Source: Lachnospiraceae bacterium UBA7182 (GTDB taxonomy: Bacteria > Bacillota > Clostridia > Lachnospirales > Lachnospiraceae). From it: 51,158 nt of DNA. The notes beneath the pieces were generated by a model. It worked only from the letters and a program-made list of their open reading frames with translations. It did not search any database and was not told where the DNA came from. Both the position numbers and the translations under genes were made by a program. The stretch covers positions 19,203 through 70,360 of the forward strand of contig DKVI01000117.1 of assembly GCA_002491115.1 (NCBI GenBank), in the 5' to 3' direction. Shown here piece after piece: positions 16,710 to 25,372 of the stretch. Each line of letters opens with the position of its first letter. The first letter of the stretch is position 1.

Positions 16710-17717
16710 ATGAATAATCATAGTTTTGGCTGCGATTTCGGATCCTATCATCTGAAAATATATCATAAGGATACGGACGCGTATCTGACCCAGCATAATA
16801 TGGTAGCGATACAGGACAAAAAAGGAATGCTGGCATACGGAGACGAAGCGTATGCCATGTACGAAAAGGCGCCGTCCAATATTCAGGTGACAAGTCCCAT
16901 GTCCTATGGGAATCTGGCAAGTATCAGCCATATGCAGACATTTTTAAAGCTTCTGCTTGAAAGTAATACCAAAGGCCAGCTGAAGGGAGCGGACTATTTT
17001 GTGGCACTGCCTACCGATATGCAGGAGCGCATTTTTACTACGCTGATCCAGGATTCCACCATGAAGCCCAAAGGCGTATATCTGGTGGATAAGCCGGTGG
17101 CGGCCGGGCTGGGACTTGGCATCAATGTAAAAGAAGCCCAGGGCGTTATGATTGTGGATATCGGCGCGGAGACGACGGAGATATCGGTGCTTTCTCTGGG
17201 CGGAATCGTGATCAGCCGTCTGATTCAGAACGGCGGACGCTCCATCGACGACGCGATTCAGAGCGCCATCCGTAAGGAATTCAACTTCTTTATCGGAAGT
17301 AAGACGGCAGAAGCCATTAAGAAAGGGCTTGCCTGTGCTATCGAGCCGGACGGTTCCTCCATGCAGATCTGCGGACGCAACATGGTCGTGGGACTTCCGC
17401 AGATGATGGAGATTACGTCTGAATTTGTATATGAAGCCATCAAAGAGCAGCTTGGCATCATTATGGACGCCGTCAAGACGATCCTGGAGCGTACGCCTCC
17501 GGAACTGGGCGTGGACATTATCCAGAACGGCATCTATCTGACGGGCGGTTCGGCAAGGATACGGAACCTTGACCAGCTTTTGCAGCAGAAATCCGGGATT
17601 CGCGTGACAGTGGACGAAGAGCCGGAGATGAGCGTTGCAAAAGGGCTGGCGCGGGTGATGGTGGACAGAGACTTCCGTTCCCTTGCGTTTGTCACCAAAG
17701 AGCAAAAATATGAATAG
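16710..17717 (+). CDS. mreB: MreB-like rod-shape actin homologue, divergent
   Basis: 335 residues of the actin/Hsp70 ATPase fold. The phosphate-1 loop is DFGS (near residue 9) and phosphate-2 is DIGAETTE (150-157), where most MreB have DLGTAN and DIGGGTTE. The usual EEP-MAAAIGA motif that supplies a catalytic Glu reads DKP-VAAGLGL (127-129 onward). The adenosine motif TGGSARI is present near residue 270. It should form membrane-bound filaments steering cell-wall synthesis with MreC, MreD, RodA and PBP2. AAGGAG precedes the start, and mreC follows after 18 bases. The family is clear, but the altered catalytic positions raise the question of ATP hydrolysis. Confidence 0.5.
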   Translation: MNNHSFGCDFGSYHLKIYHKDTDAYLTQHNMVAIQDKKGMLAYGDEAYAMYEKAPSNIQVTSPMSYGNLASISHMQTFLKLLLESNTKGQLKGADYFVALPTDMQERIFTTLIQDSTMKPKGVYLVDKPVAAGLGLGINVKEAQGVMIVDIGAETTEISVLSLGGIVISRLIQNGGRSIDDAIQSAIRKEFNFFIGSKTAEAIKKGLACAIEPDGSSMQICGRNMVVGLPQMMEITSEFVYEAIKEQLGIIMDAVKTILERTPPELGVDIIQNGIYLTGGSARIRNLDQLLQQKSGIRVTVDEEPEMSVAKGLARVMVDRDFRSLAFVTKEQKYE

Positions 17718-17735
17718 CGTCGGGAGCAGGGTTGG

Positions 17736-18593
17736 ATGAGACGAAAAGAAAAGTTTACGATTCCCGGTAAATATATTTTATTTGTTTTTACCGTTCTCTG
17801 TGTGGGCGCCATGTCGCTGTCCTTTTTAACGGATTTTGACGGAGGCGTGTTAAACCGGATATCCGGGTATGTGCTGATCCCGGTTCAGAAAGGAATCAAT
17901 ACAGCCGGAGGATGGATTCGCAGCAGGGTGGAGAATCTGGAAGACCTGAACAAGGTCAAAGACGAGAATGCCATGCTGCGGGAGCAGGTTGCGGAGCTGA
18001 CGCTGGAGAACAATTCCCTTTTGCAGGAACGCTATGAGCTGGAAGACCTGCGGGAACTCTATGACCTGGACGACGAGTATTCTGATCTTAATAAGCTGGC
18101 CGCCAATGTGATCGGCAAAGACACAGGCAACTGGTTTAATATGTTTATTATCGACAAAGGTGCAGAAGACGGAATCCTCGTGGATATGAATGTCATCGCA
18201 GGCGGCGGACTGGTGGGGATTGTCACCAAGACAGGTCCCGACTGGGCACAGGTGCGTTCCATCATTGACGATATGAGCAATGTAAGCGCCATGATTTTAA
18301 AAACGTCGGATCTTTGCTATGTACGCGGTGATCTTCAGATGATGACGGAAGGAACCATGCAGTTAAACGAATTAAGGGATCCGGACGACGAGGTCGAACC
18401 GGGAGACAAAGTGGTGACTTCCCATACCAGCGCCAAATTCCACAAAGGGATCCTGATCGGCTATGTGAATGAGATCGCTACGGATGCCAATAATCTGACC
18501 CGGTCCGGAAGTCTTACTCCGGCAGTGGATTTTGAGCATCTGAGTACCGTACTGGTGATCACGGATTTAAAACAGCAGGTGGATACAGAATGA
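17736..18593 (+). CDS. mreC: Rod shape-determining protein MreC
   Basis: 285 residues. One N-terminal membrane helix (YILFVFTVLCVGAMSLSFL) is followed by a coiled coil (about 65-110, VENLEDLNKVKDENAMLREQ) and the beta-barrel MreC core, including GLVGIVTKTGPDWAQVRSI. MreC is an extracytoplasmic scaffold that dimerises through the coiled coil and activates the RodA-PBP2 synthase. The gene lies between mreB and mreD with short gaps. A GGAG-like site precedes the start. Assignment is confident. Confidence 0.5.
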   Translation: MRRKEKFTIPGKYILFVFTVLCVGAMSLSFLTDFDGGVLNRISGYVLIPVQKGINTAGGWIRSRVENLEDLNKVKDENAMLREQVAELTLENNSLLQERYELEDLRELYDLDDEYSDLNKLAANVIGKDTGNWFNMFIIDKGAEDGILVDMNVIAGGGLVGIVTKTGPDWAQVRSIIDDMSNVSAMILKTSDLCYVRGDLQMMTEGTMQLNELRDPDDEVEPGDKVVTSHTSAKFHKGILIGYVNEIATDANNLTRSGSLTPAVDFEHLSTVLVITDLKQQVDTE

Positions 18594-18616
18594 ACGGCCA
18601 TGATCGGAGATAGCAT

Positions 18617-19120
18617 ATGAAGCGTAATATAGTGATTGTTTTATTGATTCTTGTCTGTTTTCTTCTTCAAAGTACAGTATTTAAGACCCTCTCCATCGCT
18701 TCCATCAGCCCGAATCTTCTGATCATCCTGACTTCTTCTTTCGGGTTTATGGGCGGAAAGAAGGAAGGGCTCTGGGTCGGCCTTCTCTGCGGGCTGTTGG
18801 AGGATGTTTTTTACGGAAGGCTTCTGGGAATGCACGCTGTGATCTATATGTACATAGGTTATGCGAACGGATATTTCAACCAGATTTTCTACGGGGAAGA
18901 TATCAAGCTTCCTCTCGCCCTGATCTCGGTCAGTGAGCTGATCTATGGCTTTGGCATGTATGCGGTCATGTTTATGATGAGAAGCCGGTTCGCTGTCACT
19001 TATTATATGACAAGGATCATACTGCCGGAGCTGTTGTATACGATTGTGGTGACGCTGGTCCTCTATCGTCTGATTTATTTTATCAATCTCAGACTGGAAG
19101 ATAAGGACGTAAGGAGTTGA
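18617..19120 (+). CDS. mreD: Rod shape-determining protein MreD
   Basis: 167 residues, almost entirely hydrophobic, with about five membrane helices, the usual size and topology of MreD. It contains the MreD-like segment LWVGLLCGLLEDVFYGRLLG. MreD is an integral membrane partner of MreC in the elongasome. The start has GGAG eight bases upstream, and the stop lies four bases before the TTG start of the PBP gene. Confidence 0.5.
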   Translation: MKRNIVIVLLILVCFLLQSTVFKTLSIASISPNLLIILTSSFGFMGGKKEGLWVGLLCGLLEDVFYGRLLGMHAVIYMYIGYANGYFNQIFYGEDIKLPLALISVSELIYGFGMYAVMFMMRSRFAVTYYMTRIILPELLYTIVVTLVLYRLIYFINLRLEDKDVRS

Positions 19121-19124
19121 TGGA

Positions 19125-22016
19125 TTGTTTGACGATTTAAAAGAGTCTTTTATAAATTTTGTAACCTCCAGGATATTTGTACTGATGCTTTTGTTTCTGG
19201 TATTTTTCGGTGTCCTGTTGGGGAGGGTGTTCCTGCTTCAGATTATCCATGGCGAAGACTATGCAGAAAGCTTTACCATGAAGATCAAAAAAGAGATCAA
19301 TATTCCCAGTACCCGGGGGAAGATCTACGACTGCAACGGAGAGATTCTGGCGGATAATGTGCTGTCTTATTCTGTGACCATAGAAGATAACGGCACCTAC
19401 CAGAATACGAGGGAAAAACATGCGACTCTGAACAGAATCATATCCAGAGCCGTTGAAATTATAGAGTCCCATGGGGACAGTATTATAAACGATTTCGGTA
19501 TTATCTATGAGCATGGCAGATATGCTTTTACCCAGGAAGGCACGGCTTTGATGCGTTTTAAAGCAGATGTTTACGGGCGCAGAACGATAGATGAACTGGA
19601 GGCAAAAGAAGCGGCGGCTACCGCTGAAGATATGATCGAATATCTGTGCAGCAGGAAGAAATATTATATTTCCCCTGACGCCTATACAGAAGAGCAGAGG
19701 AAGACCTTTGGTATTTCTGACGAACCGCTGTCTCCGGAACAGATCTTAAAGCTGATCAATGTGCGGTATGCCATGGGACTGAACGGATATAAGCGCTATG
19801 TGGCCACTACCATCGCATCAAATGTAAGCGACGCTACCATGGCGGAAATTCTGGAGAATATGGATATGCTGCAGGGGGTGGATATCGCCCAGAACAGCTT
19901 AAGAGTATATCCGGATGCCAAATATTTCGCCTCTTTGATCGGCTATATCGGGAAACCGTCCCAGGAAGAGCTGGACGCTCTTGTACTTGAAAATGAAAAC
20001 TATGAGATGAACGATATCGTGGGGAAAGCCGGTATTGAGCAGTATATGGAGACCCGGTTACAGGGAGTCAAAGGCAACCGCACGATCTATGTCAACAGTG
20101 TAGGGAATGTGCTGGAGGTGGAGAAGGAGACACAGCCGGAATCAGGAAAGGATGTCTATCTTACGATTGACAAGAACCTGCAGATGGCTGTAACGGATAT
20201 TCTGGAACAACAGCTGGCGGGCATCCTGATCTCCAAAATACGAAATATAAAAGAGTATGTGCCTGCGCCCAACAGTTCGGCTGCCGCCATCGTAATTCCG
20301 ATTTATGATGTGTATTATGCGCTGCTGGACAATCATGTGATCAATACGGCACATTTCAGCCAGGCGGACGCCACAGAACTGGAAAAGTCTGTCAGGCAAA
20401 GGTTTGACACGCGGCTTTCGGAGACGCTTACGCGTATTATGTCGGAGCTTCAGTCGGATGCGCCCACACCCTACAAAGATCTGCCGACGGATATGAAAAA
20501 TTATATGAGTTATATCGTATCCACTGTTCTTATGGGCGATCAGAATATCCTGATGAAAGAGGCCGTTGACCGGACGGACGATGTTTACACGGCTTGGACC
20601 ACGGATGAGGTAATCAGTCTGAAAGAATACCTGGAGTATGCCATCTCCCAGAACTGGGTGGACGTATCCGGGCTGGAAGTGGATTCTCCTTATCTGAATG
20701 CGGAAGAAATCTATCATGTTTTGATGGGATATATTCAGTCAGAGCTGGAGCATGATGTCGATTTTCACAATATGCTGTATAAATATATCCTTTTGGACGA
20801 TATTGTGACGGGAAAAGAAATCTGTTTACTCTTGTATGAACAGGGCGTTTTGGAGTATGATGGGGAAACAGTGGAAAAACTTCAGAATGGTTCTTATTCA
20901 TCATACAATTTTATGCTGGACAAGATTCGCTCTTTGGAGATTACGCCCGCGCAGCTGGCTTTGGAGCCCTGCAGTGCCGGATGCGTGATTGTAGACCCGA
21001 ACACCGGGGATACGAAAGCCTGTGTAACATATCCGGGATATGATAACAACCGTCTGACCAATACGATGGATTCCGCCTATTTTGCAGAATTAAACAGGGA
21101 TAAATCTTCTCCCATGTACAGCCGTGCCACTCAGGAGCAGACGGCTCCGGGCTCTACCTTTAAGCCGGCAGTCGCGACGGCTGCGCTTGAAGAAGGAGTG
21201 GTAAGCCCCTCTGAGATCATCCATGCAACGGGTGTCTTTGAAGACGCCTACGGAGCTCCGACCTGCTGGATTTACAATCAGTATCACGGAATCCATGGAA
21301 ATATTAATCTGGTCGACGCCATCAAAAAATCCTGCAACTATTATTTTTATGAGATAGGATTCCGCTTGGGCGGCGGCCGCTCCACCGGCTATTCTTCGGA
21401 GCGGGCGCTGGAAACTCTTGCGAAATATGCAGGCGAGTTCGGACTGAATGAAAAATCGGGACTGGAGATACCGGAGAATCCGCCCAGGCTTTCCGATCAG
21501 GACGGCGTGCGTTCCTCCATCGGGCAGGGCACCAACCTGTTCAGTATATCGCAGCTTGCCAGATATGTAAGTTCCATAGCGAACAGAGGAACCGTGTACA
21601 ATATTACTCTTTTGGATAAATTAACGGATTCTGAAGGAAACACTATTGAAGATTATTCGGCATCAGTATATAATAATATCGACATTTCTGACAGTACATG
21701 GAATACGATTCAGGAAGGAATGCATGAAGTGGCCATGGATACGGATGCATTTAACGACCTGGATCTGACGATTGCAGGGAAGACAGGTACGGCCCAGCAG
21801 TCCTTAAGACATCCGAACCATGCGCTGTTTATCGGGTATGCGCCTTATGAAACACCGGAAATTGCCCTTGCGATCCGTATAGCCAACGGGTATACATCGG
21901 CAAACGCGGCGGCCATGGCGGCTGATATATTCAGGTATTATTTTGACCTGGTAGATAAGGATGAATTATTGACAGGGACTGCTTCACAGGCCACAGACAC
22001 AGTGATCAATGACTAG
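19125..22016 (+). CDS. mrdA: Class B penicillin-binding protein 2, with long insertion
   Basis: 963 residues, TTG start with AAGGAG nine to ten bases upstream. One N-terminal membrane helix (about 17-39), the pedestal/dimerisation domain with STRGKIYDCNGEILADN, then a transpeptidase domain with SxxK as STFK (677-680), SxN as SCN (736-738) and KTGT (886-889). All three catalytic motifs are intact. Between pedestal and transpeptidase lies about 250 residues of helical, acidic sequence (about 360-625), making the protein some 300 residues longer than PBP2 of model rods. It is the cross-linking partner of RodA, whose gene lies four genes downstream. Insertion function unknown. Confidence 0.5.
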   Translation: MFDDLKESFINFVTSRIFVLMLLFLVFFGVLLGRVFLLQIIHGEDYAESFTMKIKKEINIPSTRGKIYDCNGEILADNVLSYSVTIEDNGTYQNTREKHATLNRIISRAVEIIESHGDSIINDFGIIYEHGRYAFTQEGTALMRFKADVYGRRTIDELEAKEAAATAEDMIEYLCSRKKYYISPDAYTEEQRKTFGISDEPLSPEQILKLINVRYAMGLNGYKRYVATTIASNVSDATMAEILENMDMLQGVDIAQNSLRVYPDAKYFASLIGYIGKPSQEELDALVLENENYEMNDIVGKAGIEQYMETRLQGVKGNRTIYVNSVGNVLEVEKETQPESGKDVYLTIDKNLQMAVTDILEQQLAGILISKIRNIKEYVPAPNSSAAAIVIPIYDVYYALLDNHVINTAHFSQADATELEKSVRQRFDTRLSETLTRIMSELQSDAPTPYKDLPTDMKNYMSYIVSTVLMGDQNILMKEAVDRTDDVYTAWTTDEVISLKEYLEYAISQNWVDVSGLEVDSPYLNAEEIYHVLMGYIQSELEHDVDFHNMLYKYILLDDIVTGKEICLLLYEQGVLEYDGETVEKLQNGSYSSYNFMLDKIRSLEITPAQLALEPCSAGCVIVDPNTGDTKACVTYPGYDNNRLTNTMDSAYFAELNRDKSSPMYSRATQEQTAPGSTFKPAVATAALEEGVVSPSEIIHATGVFEDAYGAPTCWIYNQYHGIHGNINLVDAIKKSCNYYFYEIGFRLGGGRSTGYSSERALETLAKYAGEFGLNEKSGLEIPENPPRLSDQDGVRSSIGQGTNLFSISQLARYVSSIANRGTVYNITLLDKLTDSEGNTIEDYSASVYNNIDISDSTWNTIQEGMHEVAMDTDAFNDLDLTIAGKTGTAQQSLRHPNHALFIGYAPYETPEIALAIRIANGYTSANAAAMAADIFRYYFDLVDKDELLTGTASQATDTVIND

Positions 22017-22025
22017 GAGACAGGT

Positions 22026-22700
22026 ATGAAACGGCAGACGGTTGTTATAAAAAGCAACAGGTATGGTATTATGCTATTTTTGGACAAGGATATCCCTTTT
22101 GTGGATCTGCTTGCGGATATAGCCGAGAAATTTAAGACTTCTTCAGATTTTTTTAAAGATGCCAGGATGACTTTGACTTTTGAGGGGAGAAGGTTAAGCC
22201 ACGAGCAGCAGATGGATATTATTCGCGTGATACAGGAAAATTCATCTGTGGAGATTCTCTGTGTGCTGGAAAAAGACGACTTAAAAGAATCTTATATGAA
22301 AAAAGTCCTGGAAGAAAGGCAGCAGGAGCGGGATGCCAGCAACGGGTGGTTCTATAAAGGAACTTTGCGTTCCGGTCAGGTGCTGGAATCTGAATCCAGT
22401 ATTATTATACTGGGAGATGTGAATCCGGGAGCAACCGTTGTATCCAAAGGAAACGTGGTCGTGCTGGGAAAATTAAAGGGCACGATCCATGCGGGAGCGG
22501 CAGGCAATCCCTGCACTTTCGTTGCGGCTTTGAATATGGAGCCGGTTCAGATACGGATCGCGGATGCCATCGCCCGCGCCGGGGACGGGCCTGTGAATCT
22601 CAAAGGAAGCGATACCGGTCCAAGGATAGCCTATGCGGAGAATGAAAAAATCTATATGGAACCCATAACAAAAGAAGTAATTAATGATATTCAGATATAA
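22026..22700 (+). CDS. minC: Septum site-determining protein MinC
   Basis: 224 residues. The N-terminal domain (about 1-95), which in the family blocks FtsZ assembly, is followed by the C-terminal right-handed beta-helix (about 110-215), recognisable from GDVNPGATVVSKGNVVVLG and GTIHAGAAGN. The C-terminal domain binds MinD. The start follows TAGGAGACAGGT, which includes the PBP stop codon, so the genes are closely coupled. minD begins 69 bases after the stop. Confidence 0.5.
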   Translation: MKRQTVVIKSNRYGIMLFLDKDIPFVDLLADIAEKFKTSSDFFKDARMTLTFEGRRLSHEQQMDIIRVIQENSSVEILCVLEKDDLKESYMKKVLEERQQERDASNGWFYKGTLRSGQVLESESSIIILGDVNPGATVVSKGNVVVLGKLKGTIHAGAAGNPCTFVAALNMEPVQIRIADAIARAGDGPVNLKGSDTGPRIAYAENEKIYMEPITKEVINDIQI

Positions 22701-22769
22701 CGGCTGGGGGATGTCTGCGCCGGTAAGGCCGGATAGGTGACAGCGACAGGAAAGGTTGGAGGAAACAAA

Positions 22770-23555
22770 ATGAGTGAAGTGATTGTTATTACATCTGGTA
22801 AAGGCGGCGTTGGCAAGACAACCACAACAGCCAATGTCGGAACAGGACTTGCGAAGCTGAACAAAAAAGTGGTTCTGATCGATACGGATATAGGGCTTCG
22901 GAACCTGGATGTAGTTATGGGACTTGAGAACCGTATCGTATATAATCTGGTGGACGTTGTGGAGGGGAACTGCCGGATTAAGCAGGCGCTGATCAAGGAC
23001 AAGCGGTATCCGAACCTGTATCTGCTTCCTTCCGCACAGACAAGAGATAAGACTGCGGTAACTCCGGAACAGATGGTCAAACTGATCGAGGAGCTTAGAA
23101 ACGAGTACGACTACATACTTCTTGACTGCCCGGCAGGAATCGAGCAGGGCTTTAAGAACGCCATAGCGGCAGCGGACCGCGCCCTGATCGTAACTACGCC
23201 GGAGGTATCGGCTATCCGCGACGCGGACCGGATCATCGGCCTTCTGGAAGCCAACGATATCAAAAAATCCGAGCTGATTGTCAACAGAATCCGTATGGAT
23301 ATGGTGGAGAGCGGGAATATGATGTCCATGGACGATGTAGTGGAGATCCTTGCCATTGATATGATCGGCGCGGTGCCGGATGATGAGAATGTGGTCATCT
23401 CCACAAACCAGGGGGAACCCTGCGTGGGCGACAGTTCTCTGGCAGGACAGGCGTACATGAATATCTGCCATCGGGTGCTGGGAGAGGAAGTTCCGTATCT
23501 GGATCTGAAGATAAAAGGCGGATTTTTCGGGAAGCTTAGAAAGTTGTTCCAATAA
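22770..23555 (+). CDS. minD: Septum site-determining ATPase MinD
   Basis: 261 residues from the ATG at 22770, behind GGAGG; the frame extends 11 codons upstream without family character. A deviant Walker A motif GKGGVGKTTTT lies at about 10-20, with switch regions DTDIGLRNLD and DCPAGIE, and the C-terminus is an amphipathic membrane-targeting helix (GGFFGKLRKLFQ). MinD dimerises with ATP on the membrane and recruits MinC; MinE stimulates release. All three min genes are present together. Confidence 0.5.
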   Translation: MSEVIVITSGKGGVGKTTTTANVGTGLAKLNKKVVLIDTDIGLRNLDVVMGLENRIVYNLVDVVEGNCRIKQALIKDKRYPNLYLLPSAQTRDKTAVTPEQMVKLIEELRNEYDYILLDCPAGIEQGFKNAIAAADRALIVTTPEVSAIRDADRIIGLLEANDIKKSELIVNRIRMDMVESGNMMSMDDVVEILAIDMIGAVPDDENVVISTNQGEPCVGDSSLAGQAYMNICHRVLGEEVPYLDLKIKGGFFGKLRKLFQ

Positions 23556-23570
23556 AAAGGGGGAAAGAAT

Positions 23571-23843
23571 ATGGCGTTCATGGATTTCTTCCGGAAGAAA
23601 AATTCAGGAGAAGTCGCCAAGGACCGGCTGAAACTTCTGCTGATTTCAGACCGGGCGAACTGCTCTTCGGAAATGATGGAAGCGATTAAAAATGATATTA
23701 TCAAAGTAATTACCAAATATATGGAAATAGACAGCGAAGGTCTGGATATCCAGATTACACAGACGGAATCCGAGGGGGGCAACGGCACCGTTCCCGTGCT
23801 CTGCGCGAATATTCCGGTCAAAGACATGAGAAAAAGATATTAG
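23571..23843 (+). CDS. minE: Cell division topological specificity factor MinE
   Basis: 90 residues, normal size. An N-terminal membrane-targeting segment (MAFMDFFRKKN) precedes the MinD-interacting helix region (AKDRLKLLLISDRANCS) and the C-terminal dimerisation domain. MinE drives MinD off the membrane and so confines MinC inhibition to the poles. GGGGGAAAG precedes the start 15 bases after minD. Confidence 0.5.
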   Translation: MAFMDFFRKKNSGEVAKDRLKLLLISDRANCSSEMMEAIKNDIIKVITKYMEIDSEGLDIQITQTESEGGNGTVPVLCANIPVKDMRKRY

Positions 23844-23857
23844 AAATCAGGTGGGAT

Positions 23858-24961
23858 ATGTTCAAACAATATCAGCTTCGTGATTTCAGGCTGCGCCTGG
23901 TGGTGTTTGTATATACGATCACAATTGTCGGGATTCTGGTGATCGGCAGCGCAAAGGCGGAATTTCAGAGCCAGCAGGTTTTGGGGATGGCTCTTGGGAC
24001 TGTGATCATGCTGGTGTTTGCGCTTACAGATTATCATCTAATGATGCACTGCTACTGGCTGATATATATTGTCAATATGGCCCTTTTGCTGGCAGTGGAG
24101 TTTGCAGGATCAAGCGCTAACAATGCCAAACGCTGGCTGGATCTGGGATTTATACGGTTTCAGCCGTCGGAACTTACGAAACTTTTTCTGATCCTGTTTT
24201 TTGCCAGGTTTTTTACAAAGTATAAAGAATCCATCAACCGTTTTCGCGTAATCATTGCGTCCGGCGTGCTGCTTTTAGCACCGCTTTATCTGGTCAAAGA
24301 GCAGCCGGATCTGTCCACGACACTTACAATTGCGTTTGTGTTCTGCGTACTGATTTTTGCCGGCGGACTCAGCTATAAGATTATTATCGGTGTGATGGCG
24401 GTTATGATCCCTTCCGCGGTGGTATTTATCAACCTGATCATGCAGGAAGGGCAGCAGATCCTGGACGACTATCAGTTCAGACGGATTATGGCATGGCTGA
24501 ACCCGGCCGAGTATGCGGACGACGCGTATCAGCAGCAGAATTCAATCATTGCCATAGGCTCCGGGCAGTTGTACGGGAAAGGTTTATACAACAATGATAT
24601 TTCATCTGTGAAGAACGGTAATTTTATCGTGGAACCACAGACAGATTTTATTTTTGCAGTCACCGGGGAAGAGCTTGGCTTTATAGGCTGTGCGGCAGTC
24701 ATTGTTCTGCTTGCCCTTATTGTGATGGAGTGTCTCTGGATCGGCAAAAATGCACGAGAAAAAGAAGGTATGATCATTTGCTGCGGGTTTGGCGGGCTGA
24801 TCGCTTTTCAGAGCCTGGTCAACATATCGGTTGCCACAGGCCTGATGCCGAATACAGGTATACCGCTGCCGTTTGTCAGTTATGGACTTACATCACTTGT
24901 TATGCTGTATATGGGTGTGGGAATTGTCTTGAATGTCGGGCTTCAACCTAAAAAATATTAA
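23858..24961 (+). CDS. rodA: SEDS-family peptidoglycan polymerase RodA
   Basis: 367 residues with about ten membrane helices. SEDS signatures are clear: ANNAKRWLDLGFIRFQPSE in the first half and GLMPNTGIPLPFVSYG near the C-terminus, together with KEQPDLSTT. RodA polymerises glycan strands from lipid II and works with PBP2. Its place between minE and mgsA, downstream of mreBCD and PBP2, favours RodA over FtsW or SpoVE, though family members are hard to separate on sequence alone. Confidence 0.5.
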   Translation: MFKQYQLRDFRLRLVVFVYTITIVGILVIGSAKAEFQSQQVLGMALGTVIMLVFALTDYHLMMHCYWLIYIVNMALLLAVEFAGSSANNAKRWLDLGFIRFQPSELTKLFLILFFARFFTKYKESINRFRVIIASGVLLLAPLYLVKEQPDLSTTLTIAFVFCVLIFAGGLSYKIIIGVMAVMIPSAVVFINLIMQEGQQILDDYQFRRIMAWLNPAEYADDAYQQQNSIIAIGSGQLYGKGLYNNDISSVKNGNFIVEPQTDFIFAVTGEELGFIGCAAVIVLLALIVMECLWIGKNAREKEGMIICCGFGGLIAFQSLVNISVATGLMPNTGIPLPFVSYGLTSLVMLYMGVGIVLNVGLQPKKY

Positions 24962-24976
24962 CAAGGGGGTTCAAAT

Positions 24977-25372
24977 ATGAATATTGGATTGATTGCGCAT
25001 GATGCGAAAAAAGTTCTGATGCAGAATTTCTGTATCGCCTACAGAGGGATCCTCTGTAAAAACGAGCTTTATGCAACCGGAACAACCGGCCGTCTGGTCG
25101 AAGAGGTGGCGAATTTAAATGTTCATAAATTTCTGGCGGGTCATTTGGGGGGCGAGCAGCAGCTCAGCGCTCAGATTGAGCATAACCAGATCGATATGGT
25201 CATTTTCCTCCGCGACCCGGTCCAGCCCAAGACCCACGAGCCGGATGCAAATAACGTGGTCCATCTGTGTGACGTACACAATATACCGATTGCTACGAAT
25301 CTTGCGACCGCGGAGCTTTTGATTAAATCACTGGACAGAGGAGATATGGAGTGGCGTGAGATGTACAAGTAA
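24977..25372 (+). CDS. mgsA: Methylglyoxal synthase, Glu at catalytic-base position
   Basis: 131 residues, typical size. It aligns along its whole length with MgsA: MNIGLIAHDAKK, YATGTTGRLVEE, IDMVIFLRDP, HEPDANNVVHLCDVHNIPIATN. The enzyme turns dihydroxyacetone phosphate into methylglyoxal and phosphate, an overflow route from glycolysis. The family motif GGDQQ, whose Asp is the catalytic base in E. coli (Asp71), reads GGEQQ here with Glu60, and the preceding Pro is His. The second conserved Asp (LRDP) is present. It lies between rodA and the carboxypeptidase gene, overlapping the latter by 17 bases. Confidence 0.5.
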   Translation: MNIGLIAHDAKKVLMQNFCIAYRGILCKNELYATGTTGRLVEEVANLNVHKFLAGHLGGEQQLSAQIEHNQIDMVIFLRDPVQPKTHEPDANNVVHLCDVHNIPIATNLATAELLIKSLDRGDMEWREMYK

